A stretch of DNA of 64,000 bases from Thiohalocapsa marina. Lineage in GTDB: Bacteria > Pseudomonadota > Gammaproteobacteria > Chromatiales > Chromatiaceae. The stretch spans positions 62,001 through 126,000 of the forward strand of contig NZ_VWXX01000006.1 of NCBI RefSeq assembly GCF_008632335.1, read 5' to 3'. Both the position numbers and the translations under genes were made by a program. Every line of letters begins with the position of its first letter. Position 1 is the stretch's first letter. Positions 50,425-61,123 of the stretch are shown piece after piece. Under the pieces are notes generated by a model. That model was given only the letters and a program-made list of their open reading frames with translations, did not search any database and was not told where the DNA came from.

Positions 50425-51212
50425 TCCGGTATCTGGGCGATCAACTGGCCAGACTGGGCCACACCGGCTTGCGGGCCATTGCCCACATCGGGCGCGCGCA
50501 CCTGCTGCTGATCGGCATCCTGGGCGGCACGCCGTCGATGCTGGTCAGGCCGCGGCTGCTGATCCTGCAGCTGTACAACGCCGGCGTGCTGTCGCTGCTC
50601 ATCATCCTGGTGTCGGGGCTGTTCGTCGGCATGGTGCTGGGCCTGCAGGGGCACTATGTGCTGTCGCAGTTCGGCGCGTCGGAGTCCCTCGGGGTCATGG
50701 TGTCCGCCTCCCTGGTGCGCGAGCTGGGGCCGGTGGTCACGGCCCTGCTGGTGGCCGGTCGCGCCGGTTCCGCGCTGACCGCGGAGATCGGCCTGATGAA
50801 GGCCACCGAGCAGCTGTCGGGCCTGGAGATGATGGCGGTGGACCCGGTGAAGCGGATCCTGACACCGCGCTTCTACGGCGGCCTGCTGTCGATGCCGCTG
50901 CTGGCGGCGCTGTTCAGTGCCGTGGGCGTGCTGGGGGGGTATTTCGTCGGCGTCGGCCTGCTTGGCGTCGATGCCGGCGCCTTCTGGAGCCAGATGCAGG
51001 CCAAGATCGATTTCGAAGAGGATCTGGTCAACGGCGTCATCAAGAGCCTGGTGTTCGGCGTGGTGGTGACCTGGATCGCGCTCTACCAGGGCTATGACGC
51101 CACGCCCACCTCCGCCGGTGTCAGCCGCGCCACCACGCGCACGGTGGTGCATTCGGCGCTGGCGGTGCTGGGGCTGGATTTCGTTCTCACGGCCTTGATG
51201 TTCGGAGACTGA
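50421..51212 (+). CDS. mlaE: Phospholipid ABC transporter permease MlaE
   Basis: Permease of 263 residues with five to six membrane segments. MlaE family blocks are [47 protein letters not shown] and [14 protein letters not shown]. It forms the membrane dimer of MlaFEDB. The ATG overlaps the mlaF stop, and mlaD begins 2 bp after its end. Confidence 0.95.
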   Translation: MIRYLGDQLARLGHTGLRAIAHIGRAHLLLIGILGGTPSMLVRPRLLILQLYNAGVLSLLIILVSGLFVGMVLGLQGHYVLSQFGASESLGVMVSASLVRELGPVVTALLVAGRAGSALTAEIGLMKATEQLSGLEMMAVDPVKRILTPRFYGGLLSMPLLAALFSAVGVLGGYFVGVGLLGVDAGAFWSQMQAKIDFEEDLVNGVIKSLVFGVVVTWIALYQGYDATPTSAGVSRATTRTVVHSALAVLGLDFVLTALMFGD

Positions 51213-51214
51213 GT

Positions 51215-51685
51215 ATGGCAAAGATGCGCACGGTGGAGATCCTGGTCGGCGCGTTCATGGCGGCGGGCTTCGTCGCGCTGTTCTTCCTGGCCATGATGGT
51301 CAGCAATCTCAGCGCCGCCAGCTACAGCAACGGCTATGCCGTGACCGCCCGCTTCGACAACATCGGCAGCCTCAAGGTGCGCTCGCCGGTGAGCATGGCC
51401 GGTGTCCGGGTGGGGCGGGTGGAGTCCATCCACTATGATCAGGACACCTATCAGGCGCTGGTAACCTTGCGGATCGAGCCCGCCTACGATCGCATCCCGC
51501 TGGACACCTTCGCCAACATCTACACCTCGGGCCTGCTGGGCGAGCAATACATCGGGCTCGACCCTGGCGGCGATCCGGATTTTCTGCGCGACGGCGACCA
51601 GATCGAGCACACCCAGTCGGCCCTGGTGCTGGAGCAGATGATTGGCAGATTTCTATTCAGCAAGGCTGAGGAGGGTTCCGAATGA
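51215..51685 (+). CDS. mlaD: Outer membrane lipid asymmetry protein MlaD
   Basis: Bitopic protein of 156 residues: one N-terminal helix (ILVGAFMAAGFVALFFLAMMV) and an MCE domain (YAVTARFDNIGSLKVRSPVSMAGVRVG) that forms the hexameric lipid-conducting ring. The GLLGEQYIGLDPGG stretch is characteristic. Its stop overlaps the mlaC ATG. Confidence 0.95.
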   Translation: MAKMRTVEILVGAFMAAGFVALFFLAMMVSNLSAASYSNGYAVTARFDNIGSLKVRSPVSMAGVRVGRVESIHYDQDTYQALVTLRIEPAYDRIPLDTFANIYTSGLLGEQYIGLDPGGDPDFLRDGDQIEHTQSALVLEQMIGRFLFSKAEEGSE

Positions 51686-52317
51686 CGGTCTCGACACGCA
51701 GGTTCGCACGCTTCACATCGCTTCTGGTCGCCGCGGCGTTGCTGCTGACGGCGGCCCCGTTCGTCGCCGCCCGGGCGGACGACTCCGCCACCCGCCTGGT
51801 GGAGACCACCGCGGAGGACATGTTGCGCACGCTTGAAGGGCGGCGCGCCGAGATCGACGCCAACCCCAGGCTGATCTACCAGCTGGTGGGCACCAAGCTG
51901 GCGCCGCACTTCGATTTCGAGATGATCACCCGCGCCGCCGTGGGTCGCGACTGGAACAAGGCCACCCCCGCCCAGCGCCAGGAGCTGACCAACGCCTTCC
52001 GCGAGGTGCTGGTGCGCACCTATGCCACCGCATTGCTGAAGTACTCCGGCGAAGAGATCGTCTACCAGACGGCGAAGCCCGGTAGCCGCGACCACACCGT
52101 GGTGGTGCCGACCCAGGTGCGCGCCCCCGGCTCTACGCCGATCCCCATCGACTACCGCATGCACAACCAGTCCGGCAGTTGGCAGGTATACGATGTCGTC
52201 ATCGACAATGTGAGCCTGATCTCCAACTACCGTGGCCAGTTCCGCTCCACCATCGGCCGCGCCGGTATCGATGGCCTGATCCGGGAACTGGAATCCAAGA
52301 ACGCCACCGGTGCCTGA
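51682..52317 (+). CDS. mlaC: Periplasmic phospholipid carrier MlaC
   Basis: Exported carrier of 211 residues that shuttles phospholipid between MlaA at the outer membrane and MlaD. A signal peptide (LLVAAALLLTAAPFVAARA) is followed by the Tol-Ttg2 fold with HFDFEMITRAAVGRDW and WQVYDVVIDNVSLISNYR. It is coupled by overlap to mlaD. Confidence 0.94.
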   Translation: MTVSTRRFARFTSLLVAAALLLTAAPFVAARADDSATRLVETTAEDMLRTLEGRRAEIDANPRLIYQLVGTKLAPHFDFEMITRAAVGRDWNKATPAQRQELTNAFREVLVRTYATALLKYSGEEIVYQTAKPGSRDHTVVVPTQVRAPGSTPIPIDYRMHNQSGSWQVYDVVIDNVSLISNYRGQFRSTIGRAGIDGLIRELESKNATGA

Positions 52318-52324
52318 GCCCGGC

Positions 52325-52732
52325 ATGAGCGACGCCCGTACCGAATCTGGTGCCGAAGCCCGTATCGTCGAGACCGCGCCCGGCCGCTGGCGTCTCTCCG
52401 GAAACCTCGGCCTGGACGGCGTCACGGCGCTGGCCGACCAGGGTCGGCGGCTCGTCGCCGGTGTTGGCCAGGCGCGTGATCAGCTCCGCGATCAGGCCGT
52501 GTCGGACGCCGCCGAGATCCGGATCGATCTGGCCGGCGTCAGCCACGCCAGCAGCGCCGCCGTGGCCCTGCTGCTGCATTGGCGCCAGCAGGTGAGCGCC
52601 GCCGGCGGTCGGCTGCAGCTGCAGCAGGTGCCGGACGCCCTGGCCCGCATCGCCGCCTTCTCCAATGTCGACGGCCTGTTGGGCGTCGGCCCTGTCTCGC
52701 AGGACGACGCCGGCCCGATGGACGGCGCCTGA
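52325..52732 (+). CDS. mlaB: STAS-domain protein MlaB
   Basis: Small cytoplasmic STAS protein of 135 residues that binds MlaF and is needed for transporter activity. The STAS core is RIDLAGVSHASSAAVALLLHWRQQ with conserved Asp/Ser. Start choice is between ATG 52325 (used) and GTG 52310, which would overlap the mlaC stop. It closes the mla block before murA. Confidence 0.88.
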   Translation: MSDARTESGAEARIVETAPGRWRLSGNLGLDGVTALADQGRRLVAGVGQARDQLRDQAVSDAAEIRIDLAGVSHASSAAVALLLHWRQQVSAAGGRLQLQQVPDALARIAAFSNVDGLLGVGPVSQDDAGPMDGA

Positions 52733-52796
52733 TCCGGTGCCAGGCCGGTCGCCGGTTCCGCGTCGCTCATTTCCAGCATCCCCGTATTCTCGTTAG

Positions 52797-54062
<1,266 letters not shown>

Positions 54063-54154
54063 GCGGCGGATACGAACCGAAGAAATCGCCTGTGGCGGGG
54101 CACACGGAACGCACCGCGCGAATGGCATAATGAACACGAAACTGAGCCGAGACC

Positions 54155-54829
54155 ATGGGCACAGATGAGACACTGACCATTGCGCTGTCGAAGGGGCGCA
54201 TCTTCGAGCAGGCCATGCCGCTGCTGGCCGCGGCCGACATCCGCGCGCTTGACGACCCCGAGCGCAGCCGCAAGCTGATCCTGGACACCAGCGATCCGCG
54301 GGTCAAACTGGTGATCATCCGCGCCAGCGACGTCCCCACCTACGTGCAGTACGGCGCCGCCGATCTGGGCGTTGCCGGCAAGGACGTGCTGCTGGAGCAC
54401 GGCGGAGAAGGCCTGTACGAACCGCTGGACCTGCGCATCGCCCGCTGTCGCATGATGGTTGCCGGCAAGCCCGATCCCGGCCTGGCCATGCATCCCGGGC
54501 GCCGGCGGCTGCGGCGCATCGCCACCAAGTACGTGCGCTGCGCCGAACGCCACTTCGCCGCCAAGGGCGAGCAGGTGGAGATCATCAAGCTGTACGGCTC
54601 CATGGAACTGGCGCCGCTGGTGGGGCTGTCCGACCTGATCGTCGACCTGGTGGAGAGCGGCAACACCCTCAAGGCCAACGGCCTGGTGCCGCTGGAGCAC
54701 ATCTGCGACATCAGCTCGCGGCTGATCGTGAACAAGGCCGCATGGAAGATGAAACACGCCCGCGTCAATGACCTGCTGCAGGCCCTGCGCGGTGCGGTGG
54801 CGAGCAGTGTGCCGGCCGCTGCCGATTGA
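54155..54829 (+). CDS. hisG: ATP phosphoribosyltransferase, short form
   Basis: First enzyme of histidine synthesis, 224 residues, joining ATP and PRPP. It begins [17 protein letters not shown] and includes the PRPP-binding [18 protein letters not shown] block. It lacks the C-terminal regulatory domain of long HisG, so it belongs to the short form that needs the HisZ subunit for activity and feedback control; hisZ is not in this window. Confidence 0.95.
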   Translation: MGTDETLTIALSKGRIFEQAMPLLAAADIRALDDPERSRKLILDTSDPRVKLVIIRASDVPTYVQYGAADLGVAGKDVLLEHGGEGLYEPLDLRIARCRMMVAGKPDPGLAMHPGRRRLRRIATKYVRCAERHFAAKGEQVEIIKLYGSMELAPLVGLSDLIVDLVESGNTLKANGLVPLEHICDISSRLIVNKAAWKMKHARVNDLLQALRGAVASSVPAAAD

Positions 54830-54899
54830 TCGGCCATTGTCACTGCCCGCGAAAACCAGAAGTATCGTCCGTAACGAGCCTACAAACCGGGGTAACCGC

Positions 54900-56207
54900 A
54901 TGGTTCAGATCACCCGTCTCGCCACCACCGAACCGGACTTCGCCCAGCGGCTGGAAGGCCTGCTCGCCTGGGAATCGGTCTCCGACAAACAGGTGCAGCA
55001 GACCGTCGACAACATCATCGACGACGTGCGCGCCCGCGGCGACGCCGCGCTGCTGGACTACACCGCCCGCTTCGACGGCTGGCAACCCGCCGATGCCGCC
55101 GCGCTGGAGATCCCGCCTGCGCGACTGGCCCAGGCCCTGTCGGCCATCCCGGCGGCACAGCGCGAGGCGCTGCAACTGGCCAGCGAGCGCATCCGCGCCT
55201 ATGCCGGGCACCAGGCGCTGCAGAGCTGGGAGTACCGCGAAGCCGACGGCACCCTGCTGGGGCAGAAGGTCACGCCGCTGGACCGGGTCGGGCTCTATGT
55301 GCCCGGGGGCAAGGCGGCCTATCCGTCGTCGGTGCTGATGAACGCCGTGCCGGCCAAGGTGGCCGGCGTGCCGGAACTGATCATGGTCGTGCCCACCCCC
55401 GGCGGCGAGCTGAACGAGCTGGTGCTGGCCGCGGCGCAGATCGCCGGAGTCGATCGCGCCTTCGCCATCGGTGGCGCCCAGGCCGTGGCCGCGCTCGCCT
55501 ACGGTACCGACACCATCCCCGGTTGCGACAAGATCGTCGGCCCCGGCAACATCTACGTCGCCACGGCCAAGCGCGCCGTGTTCGGCCAGGTCGGTATCGA
55601 CATGGTGGCCGGACCTTCCGAGATCCTGGTGCTGTGCGACGGTGACACCGATCCGGACTGGATCGCCATGGACCTGTTCTCCCAGGCCGAGCACGACGAG
55701 GACGCCCAGTCCATCCTGGTGACCTGGGATGCCGCCTACCTCGACCGCGTCGCGGCCAGTATCGACAAGTTGCTGCCCACCATGGAGCGCAGCGACCTGA
55801 TCGCCAAGGCCCTGCAGGCGCGGGGCGCGCTGATCCTGGCCCGCGACGAGGACGATGCCGCCCGGGTCGCCAACGACATCGCACCGGAGCATCTGGAACT
55901 GTCGGTGGCCGACCCCGAGGCCCTGAGCCGCAAGATCCGCCACGCCGGCGCCATCTTCATGGGCCGCTATACTGCCGAGGCCCTGGGCGACTATTGCGCC
56001 GGGCCCAACCACGTGCTGCCCACGTCGCGCACCGCCCGCTTCTCCTCGCCGCTCGGCGTGTATGACTTCCAGAAGCGTTCCAGCCTGATCATGGCCTCTG
56101 CCGCCGGTGCCGCGGAGCTGGCCGGCACCGCGTCCGTGCTGGCCCGGGGCGAGGGCCTCACCGCCCACGCGCGGTCGGCGGAATACCGCGGCAGCGGCGA
56201 CGCCTGA
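54900..56207 (+). CDS. hisD: Histidinol dehydrogenase
   Basis: Zinc enzyme of 435 residues that oxidises histidinol to histidine in two NAD-dependent steps. Recognised by [40 protein letters not shown] and [14 protein letters not shown], and by the C-terminal [23 protein letters not shown]. The ATG at 54900 starts the family N-terminus. It lies 70 bp after hisG and 5 bp before hisC. Confidence 0.96.
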   Translation: MVQITRLATTEPDFAQRLEGLLAWESVSDKQVQQTVDNIIDDVRARGDAALLDYTARFDGWQPADAAALEIPPARLAQALSAIPAAQREALQLASERIRAYAGHQALQSWEYREADGTLLGQKVTPLDRVGLYVPGGKAAYPSSVLMNAVPAKVAGVPELIMVVPTPGGELNELVLAAAQIAGVDRAFAIGGAQAVAALAYGTDTIPGCDKIVGPGNIYVATAKRAVFGQVGIDMVAGPSEILVLCDGDTDPDWIAMDLFSQAEHDEDAQSILVTWDAAYLDRVAASIDKLLPTMERSDLIAKALQARGALILARDEDDAARVANDIAPEHLELSVADPEALSRKIRHAGAIFMGRYTAEALGDYCAGPNHVLPTSRTARFSSPLGVYDFQKRSSLIMASAAGAAELAGTASVLARGEGLTAHARSAEYRGSGDA

Positions 56208-56212
56208 CCCCG

Positions 56213-57316
56213 ATGCACGCCCTGATCGACCGCCTGATCCGCCCGGAGATCCGGGCCCTGCGCGCCTATCACGTCCCGCCGGCCGCCGGGCTGATCAAGC
56301 TCGACGCCATGGAGAACCCCTACGCCTGGCCGGAGGCGCTGCGTGAAGACTGGCTCGAGGCCCTGCGCGACGCCGCCATGCACCGCTACCCGGACCCCCG
56401 CGGCGGCGCCCTGCAACCGGCCCTGCGCGAGGCCATGGGCATCCCGGCGGACATGGGCCTGCTGCTCGGCAACGGCTCCGACGAGCTGATCCAGATGCTG
56501 GCCCTGGCCGTTGCCGCCCCTCGGGCGGGTGAGCGGCCCAAGGTGCTGTCGGTGGAGCCGTCGTTCGTCATGTACCGCATGATTGCGCTGTTCGCCGGCC
56601 TGGACCATGTCGGCGTACCGCTGCAGCCGCAGGACTTCTCGCTGGATGCCGAGCGGCTGCTGACCACCATCGAGCAGGAGCAGCCCGCGCTGGTCTTCCT
56701 GGCCTATCCCAACAACCCCACCGGCAACCTGTTCGACCCCGACCTCATCGAACGTGTCATCGAGGCGAGCCCCGGCCTGGTCATCGTCGACGAGGCCTAC
56801 GCCCCCTTCACCGATGCCAGCTTCATCCCCCGGCTCGGTCACTGGCCGAACCTGCTGGTGATGCGCACCGTCTCAAAGATGGGCCTGGCCGGGCTGCGGC
56901 TGGGCTACCTGGCCGGCCCGCCGGCCTGGCTCGAGCAGTTCGACAAGGTTCGCCTGCCCTACAACATCAACGTACTGACCCAGGCCAGTGCCGCCTTCGC
57001 GCTGCGCCGCCGCGACGTGCTCGACCAGCAGACCCAGGCCATCCGCAGCCAGCGGGCCGCGCTGCTCGCGTCCATGGGGTCCATCGCCGGCATCCACTGC
57101 TACCCCAGCGACGCCAATTTCATCCTGTTCCGCACCGCCCCCGGGCAGGCCGGCGCCGTCTTCGACGGCCTGCTGCACCGCGGCGTGCTGATCAAGAACC
57201 TGGACGGCGCCCACCCGATGCTGAGCGACTGCCTGCGCGTCACCGTCGGCACCCCGGACGAAAACGCCGCCTTCCTGGAAGCCCTGTCCGAGTCGCTGTC
57301 GTCCACCCAGCGCTAG
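56213..57316 (+). CDS. hisC: Histidinol-phosphate aminotransferase
   Basis: PLP-dependent class I/II aminotransferase of 367 residues in histidine synthesis. The PLP lysine is K222 in RTVSKMGLAGLRLGYLAG. N-terminal KLDAMENPYAWPE, the LLGNGSDELIQML cofactor loop and AYPNNPTGNLFDP match HisC. Last gene of the mla-murA-hisGDC run. Confidence 0.95.
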   Translation: MHALIDRLIRPEIRALRAYHVPPAAGLIKLDAMENPYAWPEALREDWLEALRDAAMHRYPDPRGGALQPALREAMGIPADMGLLLGNGSDELIQMLALAVAAPRAGERPKVLSVEPSFVMYRMIALFAGLDHVGVPLQPQDFSLDAERLLTTIEQEQPALVFLAYPNNPTGNLFDPDLIERVIEASPGLVIVDEAYAPFTDASFIPRLGHWPNLLVMRTVSKMGLAGLRLGYLAGPPAWLEQFDKVRLPYNINVLTQASAAFALRRRDVLDQQTQAIRSQRAALLASMGSIAGIHCYPSDANFILFRTAPGQAGAVFDGLLHRGVLIKNLDGAHPMLSDCLRVTVGTPDENAAFLEALSESLSSTQR

Positions 57317-57337
57317 TCCATCCTCGCACCAGCGCGC

Positions 57338-57579
57338 CCCTGTCCAGCACAATTGCTGACACACCAAGAGCGGGTTGGGTATCGGCGCTCAGGGGTCTCG
57401 ATCGCAGGGATGCGATCGTGATGCCTACCAGGGGCTATTCCATCCCTGTCCAGCACTACTGCCGTTACACCAAGAGCGGGTTGGGTATCGGCGGTCGGGG
57501 GTCTCGATCGCAGGGATGCGATCGTGAAGCCTACAGGGATGTATTCACGGCGTCCCCAGACCGCCGATACCCAACCCGC
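57338..57579. repeat. Tandem 106-bp repeat with nested hairpins
   Basis: Two copies (57338-57443 and 57444-57549) share CCCTGTCCAGCAC, CACCAAGAGCGGGTTGGGTATCGGCG and GTCTCGATCGCAGGGATGCGATCGTGA. Each has a CGATCGC/GCGATCG hairpin. After copy 2 a 19-bp arm (57561-57579, CCGCCGATACCCAACCCGC) is the exact reverse complement of 57476-57494. GCCTACAGGGATGTATTCACGGCGTCC belongs to an intergenic repeat type I recognise from several gammaproteobacteria. Confidence 0.75.
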
Positions 57580-57639
57580 GAAACGAAGCTATCGTCGCGA
57601 TCGATCCGCCTACCAACCCAGGATATGTCCGGTTAGAGA

Positions 57640-57717
57640 TACTGTCACTGTATTCTGGACATGCCGGAAAAAAATACTGTCACTGTATTAGGTGGGTAAA
57701 GGTACTGTCACTGTATT
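57640..57717. repeat. Three copies of TACTGTCACTGTATT
   Basis: Exact 15-bp copies start at 57640, 57675 and 57703, with spacings of 35 and 28 bp, just after the 3' end of the SEDS gene on the minus strand. They could be protein-binding sites or the end of a lost mobile element. No gene is seen in the interval from hisC to 57725. Confidence 0.75.
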
Positions 57718-57725
57718 GCCGGGCA

Positions 57726-59213
57726 CTAGTCCCGCGTCCGTCGGTCGCTGCTCTTCCGCACTGCCGGCTGACGCGGTCCCCGGCTAGTGGACCTGTTACT
57801 GGTCCGGTTATTGACCGCAGCTTCCTTGCTTCGGGATCCCCTCGACACCGACCCCTTCCGACCCGTGCCCGGCCTGCGCTCAGACTGCTTGCGCCCCGAT
57901 TGCCTCCGCCCAGCCCTCGGCTCGCCATCCGAAATGGCCAGCGCCAGCCCCAGACCCACGAACACCGTGATCAGACTGCTGCCGCCATGGCTAATGAACG
58001 GCAGGGTAATGCCCGTGAGCGGAATCGACTTGGTCACGCCCCCGACATTCAGCAGGGTCTGCACCGCCAGCACCGTGGCGATGCCCGTGGCAACCAGTGC
58101 GCCGAACGGACTGCGCGCCCGCGCCGCGATGCCGTCCAGACGCCCAATCAGCAGCACAAAGAACACCAGCACCAGCGCGCTGCCCGCGAAGCCCAGCTCC
58201 TCCGCGATCACCGCATAAATGAAATCCGACTCCGCGATGGGCGTATACTGCGGACGGGCCTGGCCGAAACCCTCGCCCCAGAGACCGCCGGCATACATGC
58301 CCGACAAGCCCTGCAACACCTGCCAGCCCGCCCCGGTGGGGTCCTGGAACGGGTCCAGCCAGGTCTCCACCCGGCGCTGACCATGGCTGAACACCGACAA
58401 CAGCGCCCAGCCCCCCAGCGTGGCCCCCAGCGCACCATAGATCGGATAGCCCAGGTGCCCGGTGCCCGCCGCAAGCAGCGCCAGCAGAGTCAGACTCAGG
58501 ATCAGCGCCATCCCCAGATCGCGCTGCACCAGCAACAGCCCCAACAGCACGGCGGCAAAGGCCAACAGCGGCCACAACGGGCGCAGCGGCGGAAAGGGGA
58601 TGGGCTTGCTCCATTGCGCCAGCGCCTTGGCGTGTTGCGCGATGAAGGCCGCCGCGAACAACACCACGGTCAGTTTCAGCGGCTCCGTCGGCGTGACGTA
58701 GCCGGCGGCATAGACGCCGCCGCGAAACCGCTGCCCGGTCACCAGCAGCAAAGCCACCAGGGCCACCGACAGCAGCGCCCAGAACCAAAGCGGCGGCGCC
58801 AGCAGGCGATAGCGGCCGTTCATCAGCAACAGCGTGGCACAGAGCATCAGCGCCACCCCGCCGGGCAGGATCAGCACGTCCAGCAGGCTGGCCTGATTGC
58901 CGCTGAAGGCGCCCATGCGAAACTGCCCCAGCAGACCGATGCCGCAGAGAAAGGCCGCCACCGGCAGCAGCACCTGATCGCCGCGAAAACCGAGCAACGT
59001 CAGCAACAGATGGGCGACCCCAAAGCTCAGCGCCAGGCCGGCCAGGGGCACCAGGTCCGCCCAACGCACGGCATAGCCCTCCTTGGGCCCGGCCCCCAGC
59101 AGCATCAGGAAACCCAGCGTCATCGCCACCAGCACCCAGAACAGCAGCTGCCGCTCCGGGCCCCGTCCGGCCCAGCGCTTGGCCAGCGACTCGGGTCGCG
59201 CAACCCGGCTCAC
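57726..59213 (-). CDS. SEDS-family peptidoglycan polymerase (FtsW/RodA/SpoVE)
   Basis: Polytopic membrane glycosyltransferase of 495 residues, with about twelve hydrophobic segments. The family core is TPTEPLKLTVVLF, LLLVQRDLGMALILS, and the C-terminal GVTKSIPLTGITLPFISHGGSSLI. The last ~75 residues are a Ser/Arg/Lys-rich cytoplasmic tail (RRQSGRKQSERRPGTGRKGS) unusual for RodA or FtsW of gammaproteobacteria. Its ATG overlaps the stop of the PBP gene, so polymerase and transpeptidase are coupled. It is not in an mrd or dcw cluster and may be an extra SEDS/PBP pair. Confidence 0.9.
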   Translation of the reverse strand: MSRVARPESLAKRWAGRGPERQLLFWVLVAMTLGFLMLLGAGPKEGYAVRWADLVPLAGLALSFGVAHLLLTLLGFRGDQVLLPVAAFLCGIGLLGQFRMGAFSGNQASLLDVLILPGGVALMLCATLLLMNGRYRLLAPPLWFWALLSVALVALLLVTGQRFRGGVYAAGYVTPTEPLKLTVVLFAAAFIAQHAKALAQWSKPIPFPPLRPLWPLLAFAAVLLGLLLVQRDLGMALILSLTLLALLAAGTGHLGYPIYGALGATLGGWALLSVFSHGQRRVETWLDPFQDPTGAGWQVLQGLSGMYAGGLWGEGFGQARPQYTPIAESDFIYAVIAEELGFAGSALVLVFFVLLIGRLDGIAARARSPFGALVATGIATVLAVQTLLNVGGVTKSIPLTGITLPFISHGGSSLITVFVGLGLALAISDGEPRAGRRQSGRKQSERRPGTGRKGSVSRGSRSKEAAVNNRTSNRSTSRGPRQPAVRKSSDRRTRD

Positions 59214-60829
59214 GGCAGCAGCCCCCGCTGTTGCGCCCGCAGCAGCAGGTCGCGGGCGATGGGTGCGGCGGTGGTGGAGCCGTATCCGCCCTGTTCCACC
59301 AGCACCGCCACCGCCAGGCCAGCGGCCGCCTGCCCCGAACTGGCCGGTGCAAAGCCGATGAACCAGCTGTGCGACGCACCAAAGGGATTCTGCGCCGTAC
59401 CCGTCTTGCCCGCGATGGCCAGCTCCGGCGTGTCGATGCCGCGGCCGGTGCCCTCGCTGACGACCCGGCGCATCATGCCGCTCAGGCGCCGGGCGGTGGC
59501 GTCGCTCATGAAGCGCCCCAAGGTCGCCGCGGGCTCGCCGGTGGTCAGGCGTGGGCGCATGGCAACGCCGTCATTGGCCACCGCCGCGGCAATCAGCGCC
59601 ATCTGCGCAGGGGTCACCAGCACCTTGCCCTGGCCGATGGCTGCCTGGGCCAGGCCGTAGCGGTCAGAGGTGGCGATGGGCTCGATCCGGGCCGTGCGCA
59701 TGAACTGGCTGCGGGACAGCCCCTCCGTCAGCGCGATGCGGTGATTGAACAGAAAGCGGTCGCCAGCCCGGTGGAAGGCCTCGTGGCCCAGCTGCACGCC
59801 GAGCTGGGCGAAGTAGACATTGGACGAGTCGATCAGCGCCCGATCCAGCCCGATGCGGCCATGTCCGCCCCAGGTGCGGCCGGCCCGGCGAGCGGCATAG
59901 TAGTCGTGGTCGCGGATCCTGGGGTAGCGACGCGACGTGGTGAAGCCCTCCGCCGGACAGTCCAGCACCGGATCGAGGCCGGCATCCAGCGCCGCCGCCG
60001 CCAGCACCACCTTGAACACCGAGCCCGGCGGATACAGGCCGTCCACCGCCCGATTCAGCAGCCGGGCATCCGGATCCGTGCCGCGGAACAGCCCGGCGTC
60101 CACCCGGTTGGGATCGAACGACGGGCTGCTGGCCAGCACGCGCACCGCGCCGTCCGCCGGCCGCAGCATCACCACCGCGCCGGCACGCCCGCGCAAGCGC
60201 TCGTAGGCCAGTTGCTGCAGGTCCGCATCCAGGTTCAGCACCAGGTCATGGCCCCGGGCGCGCTTGTCGCGAGTGACCAGTTGACGTGTCAGCTCGCCCC
60301 AGTCCAGCAGGGTCTCGGGGCTGCCGCCGTTCAGGCTGACGTTGGCCGCCGCCTCCATGCCCGAGGTGCCGAAGCGCGGGTGGGTGTAGCCGAGCACATG
60401 TGCACAGGCCGGACCATGGGGGTAGACGCGCCGCACCTCCAGCCGCTGCCCATCCGTGGTCGGCCCGGCGCGGCTCTCCGCCAGCACCTCGCCGCGGTGG
60501 TCCAGGATGCTGCCGCGCTCGATCCAGTGCGCCGGGTTGAACTGTCGCCGGTCGTGCAACTGCATGAAGGCAACGAACGCCGGACGTGCCGTGCCCGACA
60601 GCTGCCAGGACGCCTGATAGCCCAGCACCGCCAGAAACAGCAACGCCACACCAGCCACTGCAAACCGGAAGCCAGCCCGGGGCCGGGCCAGATGCCGCAG
60701 CCCCAACGCCGCACGCAGGTCGTAGACCTGCTTCAGCACGTAGAGCGCTACCAGCAGAAAGGCGATGTGCAGGCCCCCGCGCAAGGTGGCCCAGGGGGCA
60801 GAAACGAACAGGGCGTTGAGCAGTTCCAT
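59210..60829 (-). CDS. Class B penicillin-binding protein (peptidoglycan transpeptidase)
   Basis: Transpeptidase of 539 residues with two N-terminal membrane helices (~18-35, ~55-72), where typical PBP2 and FtsI have one. Active-site motifs are S270-x-x-K273 in YPPGSVFKV, SSN at 335-337 and KTG at 475-477. The pedestal domain is short, and the organisation is closer to actinobacterial PbpA than to enterobacterial PBP2 (~630 aa). Coupled by ATGA overlap to the SEDS gene. Confidence 0.9.
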   Translation of the reverse strand: MELLNALFVSAPWATLRGGLHIAFLLVALYVLKQVYDLRAALGLRHLARPRAGFRFAVAGVALLFLAVLGYQASWQLSGTARPAFVAFMQLHDRRQFNPAHWIERGSILDHRGEVLAESRAGPTTDGQRLEVRRVYPHGPACAHVLGYTHPRFGTSGMEAAANVSLNGGSPETLLDWGELTRQLVTRDKRARGHDLVLNLDADLQQLAYERLRGRAGAVVMLRPADGAVRVLASSPSFDPNRVDAGLFRGTDPDARLLNRAVDGLYPPGSVFKVVLAAAALDAGLDPVLDCPAEGFTTSRRYPRIRDHDYYAARRAGRTWGGHGRIGLDRALIDSSNVYFAQLGVQLGHEAFHRAGDRFLFNHRIALTEGLSRSQFMRTARIEPIATSDRYGLAQAAIGQGKVLVTPAQMALIAAAVANDGVAMRPRLTTGEPAATLGRFMSDATARRLSGMMRRVVSEGTGRGIDTPELAIAGKTGTAQNPFGASHSWFIGFAPASSGQAAAGLAVAVLVEQGGYGSTTAAPIARDLLLRAQQRGLLP

Positions 60830-60935
60830 GGCCGCGCATGGTTACGAGTGAGCGTGGTCGACGTCAAGGGCGGGGCGGGACTGGCGTGCGTGAGCACTGA
60901 TCATCCTCGCGAAAACCGTCTATCATTCCGCCCGC

Positions 60936-61005
60936 ACTCGATTGCTGGCACTCGATTACTGGTGCTCAATCGCTGGCATGAAAGCGCCGGCACCCGGGCG
61001 CTGGC
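60936..61005. repeat. Five degenerate 14-bp tandem repeats
   Basis: Units ACTCGATTGCTGGC, ACTCGATTACTGGT, GCTCAATCGCTGGC, ATGAAAGCGCCGGC and ACCCGGGCGCTGGC run head to tail. They lie in the 294-bp gap between the PBP gene and the divergent nuclease gene, in which no other gene is visible. Confidence 0.75.
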
Positions 61006-61123
61006 ATCCAGCCCGCGACGACGGAAATCGCGCCTGCAACGGGTATATCATGCCAACGACGTTCAGCCGCTCTTCCGGTTAGGCAGCGGCATTTTCCAGT
61101 CAACCGCAGCGAGGATACCCGTG

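Noticed and set aside
57338-57717. A CRISPR array
   Set aside because: The repeat units are adjacent without unique spacers, the three 15-mers have irregular spacing, and no cas gene is present.
57640-57717. LexA (SOS) boxes
   Set aside because: ACTGT half-sites are direct, not the inverted CTGT-N8-ACAG form, and no gene starts nearby.
59231-61123. A plus-strand extension of the YajD-type nuclease by over 600 codons
   Set aside because: It is antisense to the PBP gene; the nuclease family N-terminus begins at 61124.
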